From positions 152,959,121 through 153,023,120 of the forward strand of contig CM056742.1 of assembly GCA_029851415.1 (NCBI GenBank): a DNA stretch of 64,000 bases, in the 5' to 3' direction. Shown here piece by piece: positions 19,260-32,465 of this stretch (position 1 is the first letter of the stretch; each line of letters begins with the position of its first letter). This stretch comes from Eretmocerus hayati (taxonomy: Eukaryota > Arthropoda > Insecta > Hymenoptera > Aphelinidae). Made by a program: the position numbers and the translations under genes. The notes under the pieces are model-generated. The model saw nothing but the letters and a program-made list of their open reading frames with translations. It searched no databases and had not been told where the DNA came from.

Positions 19260-20920
19260 TGATTCCTCAACGAGTGGAAAACTTGAGGAATCAATCACCT
19301 GCTCGGGTTCGAACACGTAAAGCACGTTCGGTTGGCGCGATGTAAACAAGCTACACGTGCATAGGATAGAAAGGAACAGCGCATGTGCGAATCGAGGATG
19401 AGGTGCAAGGTCCTAGCGCCAGATGGCACCAGGCGATTTGAAAATGGGCATTGGTACTCGATAAAATAATCTCATACGAAACGTGAGAGCTAGAACCCAA
19501 TAAACGAATAATTTATAGGGAAGGGTGACTTCACTTACTTGCGGAATTTTTGGACTACCTTCAACTTTGAATTCAACTAGTCGATTTAACAGAGGGGCAC
19601 GAATTGATTATCCGAGTCGTGCAGAAACTACCTGTTGCATAACAACGACGAAACTTCCAACCGAGTCTTACGCGCACGATGAAAATTCATATCCGACCAC
19701 ATCTCATTATACGCGGTATTCTTGCATCTTTTCCAGAAAAATCCATACCGCTGACACATAATATTGGGGCCAGGCATTTTCCGAAATTAAGTGACTTACA
19801 ATTTAGCATTTAATGCATAACGAGGGATGCGTCAGACTTGGGACTAAATTTTTGCTGATGAGAACGTAAAGAATTTTCGACGTTTGGCAAGTTGATGCGG
19901 AATTTTACTTCCAGGTACACCTTATGGATTTTAGATATTTGCTTCATATCAATACCATGGACTCGATGAATTACATAGGAGGTATCCGCAAATTGTGCTA
20001 TCGTTTAATCAGATTTATACGAAATAAATGATATATTGAGCAGGGACATCGTGGCAGCCAGACCTGACAGGAATTCGCGAATATTCAAAAACATCGTATT
20101 TTTACTTACTGCAAGGTTCTATGAATTCACGATCGGTAGAGTGTTAAAGGTCGCCTCTCATGCTACACAAATTTTTTATCACAAGACGTCATCGGATAAT
20201 AGAGGCATTCAGACATTGAAGGAAGTTATGGATCGAAAATGACTTATTAAAAGGTGCATCCTATAAGAATGCACTTTTTCCTGTGGGGGGAGCTGTTATG
20301 GCCTGCGGCTATTTGTCTCGTATAGATGGCGTCCAAACACCCTGAAAAAAATCCTAATGCTAAGTTCACACGTGGAATAAAGCCCGTGTGAATTACCTAT
20401 GAATAATTATTCTGATTAATCGATCTCCTCTCAGCATATCACCCGCGCTAAGCAATATAAAATGAGTCAATGCAATATGGTCTCCGAAATTCACGATGAG
20501 TTTGGAACAAATTCCTGTCAAGTTATCGTTTTTGCAGGGACACTTAGTTGCGGCTCATTGACTAATTGGACGACTAAACGAATGACGGCAACAATCCAAA
20601 AATAATGTTTACGACGAGACGATCTCCAGGACCAAATGTAATGCCTTCTCTGGCACGTTTTGACTGAATTTGTACCTGATGCCAAACTGAGTATTGTGGA
20701 CAGGAGTGAGGAGTGAACGGACTGCATCAATGTGAAATTGAGAATGATTATTTTGTAATTAATATTACCATCACTATCAAATTATATGCTGGTCGTGAGT
20801 ATTTCGTGGCGGGAATCAATTGTCGGATGTATATGTATAATCATGTGTTACATTTAGAAAAACCTATGCAGCGCACGAGAATAAACGGGCAGCCCATAAA
20901 GATTTCATTTGACTTAGAGA
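19260..20920. other. Unannotated host sequence
   Basis: No gene is supported on either strand. Only short frames occur. The 5' flank of the minus-strand candidate gene is at the left end. Confidence 0.4.
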
Positions 20921-20925
20921 AAAGG

Positions 20926-21170
20926 GGCTGCGGCGCACTAAGCACTGTTGCTTTTAACATGGGTTTCCTATTTCACGATGTCAAAACGCTATGCGGCGCG
21001 CAGCAAGTCAATCGTTTTACATAAGCTTGCCATATAGAATCAAGGAAATGCTGTGCGGCGCGCTGCGAGTTGACACTTTAACATGAGCTTTCCATTTAGA
21101 ATCAAGAAAACCGTGCGCGGCGCATGGAAAATCGAGCGTTTAACACGGGATCTCCATAAGAGCTGTCTCG
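20926..21170 (+). repeat. Tandem repeat of about 64 bp with a GCGGCGC core, four copies
   Basis: Four diverged units each begin with (G)CTGTGCGGCGC or CTATGCGGCGC-like sequence and continue through (T)TTTAACATG(A/G)G/CTT(T)CC and ATAGAATCAAG-like sequence. The GC-rich core stands out against AT-rich flanks. The array ends about 50 bases before a TATA box. Confidence 0.65.
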
Positions 21171-21220
21171 GCGCGACGAATCAGTTTTCACAGGCGCATG
21201 CTCACGATTTTCCCCTCTTG

Positions 21221-21495
21221 TATAAATATAGCTGCTGACCGCTGCTGGCCAGCTTTTTGACACGTAACTCGATACTGTAAAGTTCTCTCGACCAGCAATT
21301 TCACTGATTGTCAAGTATCACGTACAAAATCCGAGTAAAAGTAATCATCAAGACAACTCACGGCTCTTGTATTTCAATACTTAATCTGGGAACCCCACGG
21401 CCCTTCAACAATTTCAACCCACAGCATTCGAGCGCAAGATTGAATTTCGCGCTCTTGGAACGATTCTGCAGAAACAACCTGGAGTGGATTGGGCT
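21221..21495 (+). promoter_or_regulatory. TATA promoter and probable first exon
   Basis: TATAAATATA at 21221-21230 is a strong TATA match. A start site near 21250 would give an exon running to a consensus donor (CT|GTAAGT) at 21495/21496. The exon has no in-frame ATG of note, so it is probably a 5' untranslated exon of a plus-strand gene whose coding exons were not found. Confidence 0.4.
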
Positions 21496-21499
21496 GTAA

Positions 21500-23580
21500 G
21501 TTCTGAAAACGCTCGGAGGAGCCCCCTGTGCCCACCTGGGGCACAACAGAGTCAATGCGGGCTACCTAACCTCACTTTTCCACTACCATAGATTTGAACG
21601 AAATAATGATTTTGGCGTGTGAGTCTGTTTTGCCCATCAAAAATCAAGCTAAATTGGACTAATATACATTTGTGATCCAAATCTTTCCAAACCAGGTGAT
21701 AATTTGCGTATAAACCGTATTTGCGAGGAGGCGCGATTCTGCAATCTCAATTTTCCGATAACTGCCACGGAAAAACTATAGACGATCAATCTTGAGCGGA
21801 CTTGGCCAAAAGATTCATCTCTGTACAAACTTTTTCCTCCTGCAATTCCATCATTTCCTGTTATCTAGATCGGCTGTGAAACCCAATGAAGTTTGCCATT
21901 TTACGTGCCCTCTCCCATATAATCGCAATGTTAAATGCGACCAAAACACCCGCCGTTTTTATTACTATAGGGCTCCGAAACGAAACGATCAATCTTCAAA
22001 TGCGATTTCACACATACATATGCATGAATACTGATTGAATTGATTTCTTACCAAGTTACAAGGCATTCTGGTTATCTCGGACAACTACCTGCTTGAAATT
22101 TTCTTGGGCAAATCAATTCACCTGAACTGCCCTTCTTGAAAAGTAGTAAAATCGAGTAAAATTTCTGAATATCCATTGTTGGCCTCGAGTAAACCATAAT
22201 TAAATGGATTTAACAGTTGCTTCTTGTCTTGATCCCCTGAAGTATATATGTACCTCAACCCTCGGGGTAGAAAGTAGAAAAGATTTTTTTCATTTTTCCA
22301 ACAGGTATCGACTTTTCAATTCACTTTATCTCGGCAAACTGGACTGGGTATAATTTTTCAAATCTCCAACGTCAATACTCATTCGAGAAAAATAATTTTA
22401 AATCCTTGACTACCTTGCGGGTGGATCTTTATGTAAGCACATCATTTAAATGTTTCAAAATCTTACCTAAAACCATTTTTACACATTTTTCGATGAAATT
22501 AACCGCTTCCCCGACTTATTAAGTAAAAACCAGCAAACAGACAAAAAGCATTGAAAAATACGAACTTTTACATACCATTTATGAGAGAAAAATCCTAAAA
22601 CTGGCTTTAGGTCAAAGGTCATCGACGGATGATTTCAAATCTTCCAGCAGGATGATCGAGAGGGTACCTAAAAGTTTATTGCGTGTTAGGGATTCTTCAT
22701 ATATTATCTCACTTCTAACTTTCCTGACTTTCCGACGTAGCGTGAAGAATGGACTCCTGGTTACAACTGCTGAATTTTATCCATCGCTGAAATGTTTGAC
22801 CAAACTTCATTTTTATCTAAAATTTTTGATCCCAAAATAAAGTCTCTATCTATCCGAGGTTGAAAACATTGGTTGCAACGAGCCAATGTCAACTCCTTAA
22901 TTGGCAACAAAGAAGTGCAGCGATGCGAATGCGGGTCAAAAATGTTCGAAGCGTAACAACCATGCCATCGAATGTTTTCGCGCTCGCTTGGCTTTATCAA
23001 ATTAAAAAAAAAAAAAAAGGAAAAAACCGTTCGCCACCATCAGGAGTATTCTAAAAGGATGGTATAGTGACCAAATAGCGGGACGCGATTAAACACCTGG
23101 CGCCTCCGCGCAAGCTGATGATCCTGTGCAATTTATTAATGTTACCACTGACGCACGTATATGATTGCAAACGCAAGTGTATATACCTATAATGCATTGA
23201 AAAAAAAGGAAGATTGAGGAGAAAAAGAAGAAGATAAAGCCTATCGCTTAACCTGATTCTTTTTCGCGAATGTGCCTCGTAATTTTGTCGCCAATGTGGG
23301 TGAATGCAAAAATTATGATCGTACACCTTTATATTGGCGCCTGGGCGAAAATAAGCCATTGGGCTTATCTGTGTAAGTGCGATGACGGCGGAATTGCTTG
23401 CGTATAAAATTATATGAGCACCATAATTATATGTGACGCTTTTCAAGAGAAGAGATTTAATTATTGAAATATTTTATGTATTTACGGTTGGGGAGAATAA
23501 TTGTGAAGGTGTATGGTCTAATTCAGTTTAACCAAAAGTATTTTCAAAGCCATTAAAAATGGCAATTTCAATTTGTAAAA
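21500..23580. other. Unannotated host sequence
   Basis: Intronic or intergenic. Only short frames and an A-run at 23003-23017 are seen. Confidence 0.4.
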
Positions 23581-23586
23581 CTTCAT

Positions 23587-24203
23587 TCAAAGCGCACGGC
23601 TATCCGATATTTTGAAGACGGGTTTGCACCAAAAATTCTCGCACAGCACCAATTAGCTCGGAAGTACCAACGAATGAGGTTGATTTCTAGAAACCCAAGT
23701 ACACCCAATTCTTGCGCGACATCAACCAAAAACTCGAATCCGCGGCCGAGTGCACCATATAAACGTGTTTTCCAAATGGCGTATAAAATTTTCGGCCTAT
23801 TTCGTCCCCACGTTGTACTGCTCTCCAACGCGCTATATCACTGTCATTTTCTTCAAGTTTTTGGTTGCATTAGAGCAAATCTATGCGGAAAAGAGTCTAC
23901 GACTGGTTGTAGAGCCGTAGGGAATAATTTTAGTGGCGAAATGTCCTTTCCGTCCCTGTCCATTCCGTCTCCCTCCGCGACCCCTTGAACTCGACATATC
24001 TTTGTCCGGCTTCAATTTGGAGCTACGCAGCTCTAGGTACTTCTTTTTCGTGCCAAAACAAGTGGGAACCAACTGCAACGATCCACTGAAACTCGTCTGG
24101 GGCTGGAATACTTTTTCGACCAAATTCGCTCTTCGTGACGATTTTGACCTCAAAAAGTCACACTTTCGGCGGAATCACATGGGAATCACCCATATACACC
24201 CTT
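23587..24203 (+). repeat. Interspersed repeat family, copy A
   Basis: This segment matches 28548-29135 over its length, with landmarks GACGGGTTTGCACC, ATAAACGTGTTTTC, AAATGGCGTA(T/C)AAAATTTTC, GCATTAGAGCAAATCTATGC and GGAAAAGAGTCTACGA. It contains a 104-codon open frame that is not conserved between copies, so I do not call it a gene. It lacks about 20 bases present in the other copies after GCACAGCAC. Confidence 0.8.
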
Positions 24204-24796
24204 AAAATTCAAATACTTGTGCGTTATTCTATTACTCACCTATATAGGTGTGATATGTGTAATATTATATCGAAACCGCGGGTGGTGAATGCTCTAGCCT
24301 ATAAAACGTAAAGAGTACTCTGATCGTCTATATGTATCGTCATCGTATATATCGTACGTAATATCTGTGCTATAGAAGTTTAAGTCCATACCCAGTAAAT
24401 ACACATAAGTTTACGACTCGCTCCTCGCAGCAAAAGGTTAAAAAGGAATTAAAGAGGTGAACTACTTTCTTGCTTGCGACCGTATAAATACTTAATCGAA
24501 TGCAAAGTGTGAGCGCCTCGCGATCCATACGTCGTCATCTCGGTGCATGCAGGTGACAAAAAGACGATCTTTGATCAAGACTGTGTGTGTGCACGATGAG
24601 TTTGTACATCCGTATTTGTCTTTATGGGCCTCTCTCATTGACTAGGTGCGATTAATGGCATGAATTTATTTGCAATGAGCTGCAATGCTGCAATTGATCG
24701 AAAAACGTAAAATTTTCAACACTACTTTTCTTAAGGCCAGGCTGTAGTCCGCCGCCATATTGAATGTAGCCTTGAATCCGTTCGGAGGATAAGTCA

Positions 24797-25076
24797 AATT
24801 TTACTCGACCAAATGACTTGAAATTTTACATACATCTATAGAATGCATGTCTCAATCGCGCTACGAAGCCAAATATGTCAATTTCACTCAAAAAAGTATC
24901 CAAACGAGATGTACACAAACGTCGTCTGCTAGAGAGCGGCAACCTACGACATCTCGAGTAAATCTCATCTGGACACTTTTTTTTCAGTAAGATTGACATA
25001 TTTGACTTCGTAGCGCGATTTAGACATGCATTCTATACGTGCATGTGAAATCCCAAGTCATTTGATCAAGTAAAAT
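24797..25076. mobile_element. Fold-back (inverted-repeat) element, about 280 bp
   Basis: Arms 24797-24910 and 24966-25076 are inverted copies at nearly 90 percent identity over their outer ~90 bp, sharing ATTTTACT, AGAATGCATGTCT, GCGCTACGAAG and ATATGTCAATTT-type blocks. About 55 bp separate them. No frame is present. A clean target duplication is not visible, so the class is open (MITE or simple inverted duplication). Confidence 0.7.
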
Positions 25077-25079
25077 ATG

Positions 25080-28000
25080 TGAAATAATATTTCAAATTCT
25101 TGGAGCACAGTATTGATCGATATTTTATTAAATAAAGAGAAAAAAAGTGTCCTGCTTTCATGTATTTTACCGTTAAATATTCATCTACTTATAAATATTT
25201 GTAACAAACAATCAGATTTGATTTTTTATCAATCCAGAATTTTCTAAGTTTTTTAATATTTCATAATTTTTTTCGTCAAATCTGTGTCAGCGGTTAGCTT
25301 GGATTTTTTTGCCACCTACCTATGAAAAACCCATGATATATTGATTAAAGGCACTTTGATGTATACAATAGCATATAGTTTAAAGATAGCTCAGAGTGAT
25401 GCGCAGGAGCGCTCCCACAATATTTCATAAATATATTGAAAAAAATGTATTATAATCTAAAACAATGTGTACAGAAGATATTCCGTAAACAACCTGCGGA
25501 AATAGTGACATTAATACGTACAACATGATGTTATAAACAGTAACATGTTTGATCAATGGGCGTATTACATATGGTTAATTAGAAAATTGTAATAATAATC
25601 ATAGCACGCGTCTGACCAGTTCTAGCCTTTAACTACTTACCGCATCACCAGACTGCATACGGCGGGTCAACACACTAAACAACTCTTCCCGCTCAACTCG
25701 CTACTAAGTCTACTTAATAAATAATGTTTCTTCCTGAACACTATGATATTCTATATGTGATCTTGCAACTCTACTATTCTATTCGCATATTAGACTTAAT
25801 GGTCAAAGCTGAGCCGCTTTCTTACTTCTTACCCATAAAATTGCATCGCGTGTAAAGCGTAGAAAATTGTTTAGCCCCGGAGATATAGGTACAACTTTTG
25901 CCACGAAATATTCTAAATTCTGACACGCGGGAAACAATTATGAGACACGGTGACAACGTTACGCGCTTTTGACGATTATTATCATAATGAATTCACAGTA
26001 CAATAATAATGCTGTGTATAACTAATGTGGTACTAGTGGCAAGGCAAGTTTGCAAATAATAAATGTAAGGTGACGATTTTACTTTTTCGGACTAACATTA
26101 ACACAGTGCAGTAGCTTCCTCATGCATGATGACGATGCAACCTTTTTCCGTATAGCAGAGCGTGAATTTGTAAAAATTATGCGTGAGGAAGATATGTTGC
26201 ATCATCCGAGAATGACAATGTTATATGTACAGTGCGTGTAACTCGACGAAAAAGGTAGTTATGAATTTAACGCCTATGCTGCACGATGGGATCCACCGTT
26301 GGCGGCTCCTCCGATTTTCTATTTTTTGATCCTTAGTGATTTGAAAAATATTACCAATAGGAATATTTCATGATATTGTAATTCACCAAGAACGTGAACC
26401 ATAACTAGAGGAAGATTTTGTTTCCATAACAGACAAATTTGCCAGAATAAGCATTTCTAGCTCGTGGCCGAGGTGAGTTGAGAAAAATCGGCCTCGCAGC
26501 GAACGTGTTTAATTTGTGTAGAGAATTTTTTCTTCGTACGGTAATCATAATGAGTCTCAACTCACAGCGAAATTCAATGTCAATTTCTGATTTACAAATA
26601 TTTCATGGTTTGGATCAAATTGAACGATATTTTAGAATTCTATTTAAAATGCCTATTGATCAAAATCGGCAACGTACAAAGGAAGAAAAACATCGCAGCT
26701 TTCAAGTATAAGCTGATGGTAACGTATATAGAACTTCTGTGATGGCTTTATAGAAGACAATAGCTTTTTTGTAGATATTTCAACCATGAAAAACCGAATG
26801 TCTTGATCAAATACGATATTTTTTATAGATTTCACACGGCTAAAGGAAAAGATATTTAGGTTGATGACACGAAAAATTCTTCAAAACATCGGGATAATTT
26901 TCAATTTTTGAGTCATACTGCGGTGTTTTCATCATGATGCTCATTTTGAATCATCTTCGAATTACTCTTCACTCTTACAAGAATAAACCTTTTGGAAACT
27001 CATTCATTCATTCATCTGAATCAGTTATTAACTGAGAGCTGGAATCGAAGCTGATTTGTAGTGGAGTGAGATACTTTTAGCTGAACAATTTTATAGCAAA
27101 TCGATCTGCTCAATTTTGGACTTTTGTTTAGGAGGAACGTCTCAGAAGGATTTACATTCTTTGAGGAACAACTAAAGTTGAAAATCGCGACGAAATCATT
27201 CATTTTGAATTTATCAAATCACAGCTAATCTCATCTCACTCCGCAAAATTCTCAACGAATCCGTTCAATCTTGCATAAGTATTGTACCAATAAAGTGTAC
27301 TTACCGCATGAAGATTTTGAATATCTCGTTGCATTTCATGGAAAAACCAGGTCGGTTCGTCATACAAATGTTGAATTCGAAAGTCACAAGCGGATAAATC
27401 GTACCAAAGATCGGAAGTAAATACACATTTATCTGAATCATGCAATTACGTTTCCTTCCCGATCCAAACTCGTTGGATCAAGCCTTACCCTTACATCATT
27501 CTAACTTACTATACATCGTCGTCGCATCGTGGATATTTAGGTACGATGTATAGGACGAGACAACTTTCGTTAACGTGTTTATCTTATGAAATATGTTGGC
27601 AAAAAACGAGTATATATAAATCGGTTGACTGGTTATTTTATCGGTTCGCAATAGTTTGGCATCAGGATATCGGCAAGAGTCAGTTATACATACAGACTGT
27701 CACTGAATCGATAGAAAGTTATGATTTATAATACCGTTCTGGTATCAATACGTGCTTACGCGCAGCTTTCGGGTGAAATTTTCTCGAGGCCCATATACGA
27801 AATTCTTTTCGCATTTGTCATTGCCTCGTTACGTTCGTTATATATATCTCATAATCATTCTATTTTTATCCTCATCACTATTTTGCACTAAAAATATACA
27901 CGATGGGAACGACATATAGCTCGGACTTTAATCCGAATTCTCAAAAATTCATGCAGATAATGTCATTTTGGGTTTTGTTGCCTGAAGCAATGCCACGCGC

Positions 28001-28190
28001 GCAAGAGTAATGACTGAGCTACGCGCGAGCGATAAGCTACATCAGTGCTAACGAACTCGTGAAAGCTACATTTCGACGAAAAAATTCGTCTATCCTTGTA
28101 GCTTATCTATACAGGTACTCAGCCGTCTTGCACAGATAGTAACTGGCGTGTACTTTCTGCAAAAATTCAAAATCCCACCGTCGACGACGA
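25080..28190. other. Mostly empty host sequence with one possible minus-strand exon
   Basis: At 27305-27432 (minus) an acceptor (GATTCAG) and a consensus donor (GCG|GTAAGTAC) bound 128 bases that are open in a frame with W, Y and F residues (SDLWYDLSACDFRI and on). A second frame from an ATG within it begins like a signal peptide. No partner exon was found. The rest shows nothing supported. Confidence 0.3.
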
Positions 28191-28194
28191 CGAT

Positions 28195-29135
28195 GACGAT
28201 AACGAGGTATATGAGTAATTCCGTCGAAAGTGGGACTTTCCGTGTTCCATGTTTCCCCAAGTTTATACGACTTCAGAAGGGCTCTATATCAATTTTCTCG
28301 AGTGTATTCTATTGGTGCGCAACTATGTTAATAGTTTTGGAGACGATCTCAACGTTCCCGTATTTTGTAGTGCCCGATAAAGGGTTTCAAATATCCATTC
28401 CGTTCCCTGTAGTAAACCCAACTTGGACTTTTGACTTCACAACCACGCACATGCGGAGTCGAAACCCCCCATGTGTACTCATGCACTTCAATTTATAATA
28501 CTTCAAGCAACATATTCCACCCCTTTGCGAGTCAAAATTACTTGCTTGGTTTGCGCACGGCCATCTGACATTTTGACGACGGATTTGCACCGAAACTGCT
28601 GGCACAGCACTAATTAGGTCGGCAAAGTCCCCGATCGTCTATCGAGCCTTTCTAACCAATGAGGTTGATTTTTAGAAACCCAAAATACACCTCATCCATG
28701 TGCAACTGTAGCCGAAAACTCGAATCTGCCCTCAGGTGCACCACATAAACGTGTTTTCAAAATGGCGTACAAAATTTTCTGTCCTTTCCGTCCGCATGTT
28801 GTGCTCCTCCCCAACGCGCTACATCGCTTTGTGAAACACATTTTCTTGAAGTATTTGTTTGCATTAGAGCAAATCTATGCGGAAAAGAGTCTACGATTGG
28901 TTGTCGAGCCGTGTGAATATTTTCTGAGTCGAAATATCCATTCCGTCCCCCTCCGAGACCCCCTCTGCGACCCTTAAATTTAATTGACATAACTCTGTAT
29001 GGCTTCACGTTTGAGGTAAGCAGCTCAGATTCTCTTATTTTATGCTCACCAAAGTGGAAATTGATGTTTGGCCGAAAACACTCCTTGCAACGGTTTTGTC
29101 CCTAAAGTCCACACTTTCAGCGACATCATCCACAT
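28195..29135 (+). repeat. Interspersed repeat family, copy B (longest)
   Basis: The right part (28548-29135) matches copy A. The left part (28195-28547) matches copy C on the opposite strand (32828-33165). Shared left-part landmarks are ATTGGTGCGCAACTATGTTA, TAGTTTTGGAGACGAT and AACCCAACTTGGACTTTTGA. It is non-coding, roughly 0.95 kb long, and gives the best view of the consensus. Confidence 0.8.
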
Positions 29136-29379
29136 ACATACATATATTCTTATCAGCGATAATGAACTTGGCTAATGCATGTATACTTGAGCATTACCTA
29201 TCACACATATCTATTTTTCATATCTTAGAAGAGATAGAGGTTCAATGTATAATAGGAGTGAGTTGGCCGCGATGTCGATAAAGCAATACATAATGACGTA
29301 ACCAGGGCGCGAAACTCTCTCGAAAGAAGCAAAACCTCTCTTTTCAAAGTGTTGTTGGTTGGAGGTTGGAGGAGGGAAG

Positions 29380-29600
29380 AGTGGGTGGTAAAAGAGAGTC
29401 AGACCGGCCGGTAAAGAGTAGAGGGGGGATATACACCGTATGGCCAGGTGAGTATACCAGAGAAAGAGTGAGTCGCGAGTCCTCGATCAGTTATCGCCCC
29501 GAGCCGGACCCGAGCGCGTACTTTATAACCAAACATTTTCAAACCTTTCCTTCGGTCGTTTTCTTCTTATAGTGAGATACACGTGCATGTGCGACCTCTT
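29380..29600 (+). promoter_or_regulatory. Candidate promoter and 5' exon region
   Basis: A GC-rich island (29480-29520) in AT-rich DNA contains GATCAGTTATC, a good match to the insect TCAGT initiator, with A+1 at 29489. A GTGAGT donor also occurs upstream at 29448. No coding exon can be tied to it. Confidence 0.3.
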
Positions 29601-29918
29601 ACAATCCCTTCTCTCTCTTTATGTGTGTTTGGGGGAGAATCGAGATCGCGAATTGTCGAATAATGTGCGGTATATAGTGAAAATATACAAATGGTATCGC
29701 GGAAGCTGTCCCAAGTGATTTTAAAATAGAATGTGTGAATAGTGACGATGTTGATTTTTGGTTCATAAGTGGTTAATGCTGCTGCTGCTGATGCTGCTGA
29801 CGTTACATTTATTTTATAAGTTTGTACCCATTGCAAAATGTGTAGGATATACTAGGTGCCCTGAGTGCTCGATGCTTTCACTTAGATATATTGTGTTCGA
29901 AATAACCGCCAATTTCAA

Positions 29919-29970
29919 AGCTAAATCGAATCGATCGCAGTAGCTACTGCGATTGATTCGATTTTTAGCT
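29919..29970. repeat. Near-perfect 52-bp palindrome
   Basis: AGCTAAATCGAATCGATCGC is followed by AGTAGCTACT and the inverse arm ending ATTTTTAGCT. The two halves differ by one substitution and a two-base insertion, and there is no spacer at the centre (TAGCTA). Without a loop it is not a microRNA-type hairpin. Confidence 0.85.
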
Positions 29971-29974
29971 CTAG

Positions 29975-32460
29975 AGTATTCGCTAAATCGTTGATTTATT
30001 CCGAAATTGAGAGTTCGTTGCTCGATAAACTCGGGATATAATTCACGTTCGCGTGTCTCTCTGAGTAAATGAAAATTTTTTTTTCTTTTTTTAATGAGTT
30101 TGATCAATTTTTGCAAATCATGCAAGTGGCACGCGAGCGATTCCACCGCGTGTTTGACTCGTCATCAGTGCGGTGATATGATCAAAGAAAAAGTTTTCCA
30201 GACACTTGAGAGGAAATTTTTCTCAGTTGTAAGCAGTTATGAGATTTGCAAACATTATAATTGAGTGTCCACAATTTTTTACTTTGATCTTATCCAAAGC
30301 CGATGCGCTGGTTCATAAGCACAATCTATCGATTTTATCTCCTAACGTAAATTTTCCTCAATTTTTGCCGGAAAAAATTCGCACAAATCTTTAAACTTTA
30401 CTGAAATTAGTTGCAGCCTGTTTGATAATACATTTTAGATGAAAATTGAAGCAATCGGAATTGTTTATCGATAAATCGCACGATTCACATCATCTCAATA
30501 CTCTCGCAAGCTCATTACAGTTGGAAAGGCTATCGTTAAATTCGCAAAATTCGAACGTTTGGTTCCGCGATTCGAAAGAAATTTTGTATCTGCTACCGTT
30601 ATGACACCGTTTACCGTATTAACGCACTTTTGCCATCATTTTGGCGATCTCGCGTCGCAATCAGCCATCGGCCGGTTCTCTTAAAAATCTTTATACAATA
30701 TAATATCTCATAACATCAACGTGTCGTGAATAATCTCGCTTACTTGACGCGTCGAAAAATTAGTAATCTGATTATTCGATCTAACGCAAAATGCAATTTT
30801 GGATCTTTTTTGCATATCAGGCATATTGCTCGATGAAAATCTCAATTCTCCAGCCTGATTCACATCTTTCCAATTCCGATATATATCCCCATAAAGATAA
30901 TTTGACTAGAAACTCATTCAAAATCGAATTGATAAAATTCCATGACTGTCATTGACACAATAAATCAAGGCGAGGGCAATGCCACGCGTATAATCTCTAC
31001 ATATCCTCAACTATTCTCTAATACAAACTGAAGACGAAAAAAAAAAATGTCAAATAAAAAAAAATCAACTCTGTAGGAGGCTACAACACTGTAGACAATG
31101 AGAATGATATCAGAACCCTCATAAATTTTGTTCCTATCTCGTAAGTCAGCGCAGAAGAGTCATGCTATCTGTGCGCAAGTATACATCGGTACAAAGAGTA
31201 TAGGACAAGATTAGGCTCTCTCTCACTCTTATACACACAATGGTATTTTAACTCAACGGCATCTCAACGAAGGATTGCTTGGTTTATATATGTATCATTA
31301 AAAAAAGAAAAAAAAAGAATTTTTTCATGCAGCTTGCGCAGTATTATTACTCTGTATATCGAGATATACTTACTTACACATAGACATTTATACATACGAA
31401 AGAGTGCGACACAAAAGAGCAATAATAACGCGAGCGATATACTTTTAAACAGAGTATATATCTAAACGGCGGCGGGTCCTTGACATGTAGCGATAATACA
31501 TTAGAGATGGAAAAGCGTGCCGCGCAACACCCGCATCGTTTGACTCGTGTACACACATTGTAGTATCGTGATCGTCATTATCAGTGGTACATACCTCACT
31601 TATATACACATGGCTATACCTGAAAAATGTACCCGTATGAAATATAATGATGGTTGAAAATAAGACTTCGAGGTGACATCGAAGAGAACTATGATATTGG
31701 TGATAACCTGATATGCAACAAAACGAAGAGTAGAATGCATTATTTTTTGTTCGAAAACTGATGATGTGTAAAAATCCGCACCATATTTGCATACAAAAGT
31801 AATTCCGCCAAAAATGAAGTTTTTGGAGCTAAACTCGTTGCACAGGGAGTGATTCAGGTGGAAATGGTATACTGTGAAGAATTTGTGTGAAAAACTGCAA
31901 CCTTGACTACAACCTTTTGGTTGACAACAAGAATCAACCAAGTCGTTGCAGTTCTGGCGGTGAACATTGATGGTTGCCCGCTGATTTCAACCATTGGTTG
32001 AAAATTTTACCAAGGCGAACATTGGAATCGGGATAGGGATAACTATTGGACCCATGAGTTTGGTAGACGGTGGTGCCCGAACGACACTTTTGGGCCAGAA
32101 AAACAACTTTAGTCATGTTTTTTTTTTTTTTTTGTGAAAAGATAAAAAAAACACCGGTGACAGACCCACGAGTCTTTTCGGAAGAAAATCCAGGTTGAAC
32201 AACGTTTTTGCGATTCACTATTCGAGTTGGTGACCACCCGTCTTAGTTTGCAAAGACTATAACTTTGTTTGGGATTAGGAACTAGGCAAACGTAAACTGA
32301 GCGATCACTAATCTGGATACTGAATCGCAAAAATTCCGAAAAGTCTCGCGGGGCCGCCATTAATGTTTTTTTATTCATCCACACCAACATGACGAAACTC
32401 GTTTTTCCGCCCCAAAAGTGTCGTCCGAGCACCACCATCTATACATATAGGGTGGAATTT
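29975..32460. other. Unannotated host sequence
   Basis: No gene is supported. Several T- and A-runs and short frames occur. Confidence 0.4.
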
Positions 32461-32465
32461 AGCAA

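Noticed and set aside
23674..23988. 104-codon frame in repeat copy A as a gene
   Set aside because: The frame is broken in copies B and C of the same repeat.
29919..29970. Palindrome as a microRNA precursor
   Set aside because: There is no terminal loop and the arms are too short and too perfect for a typical precursor.
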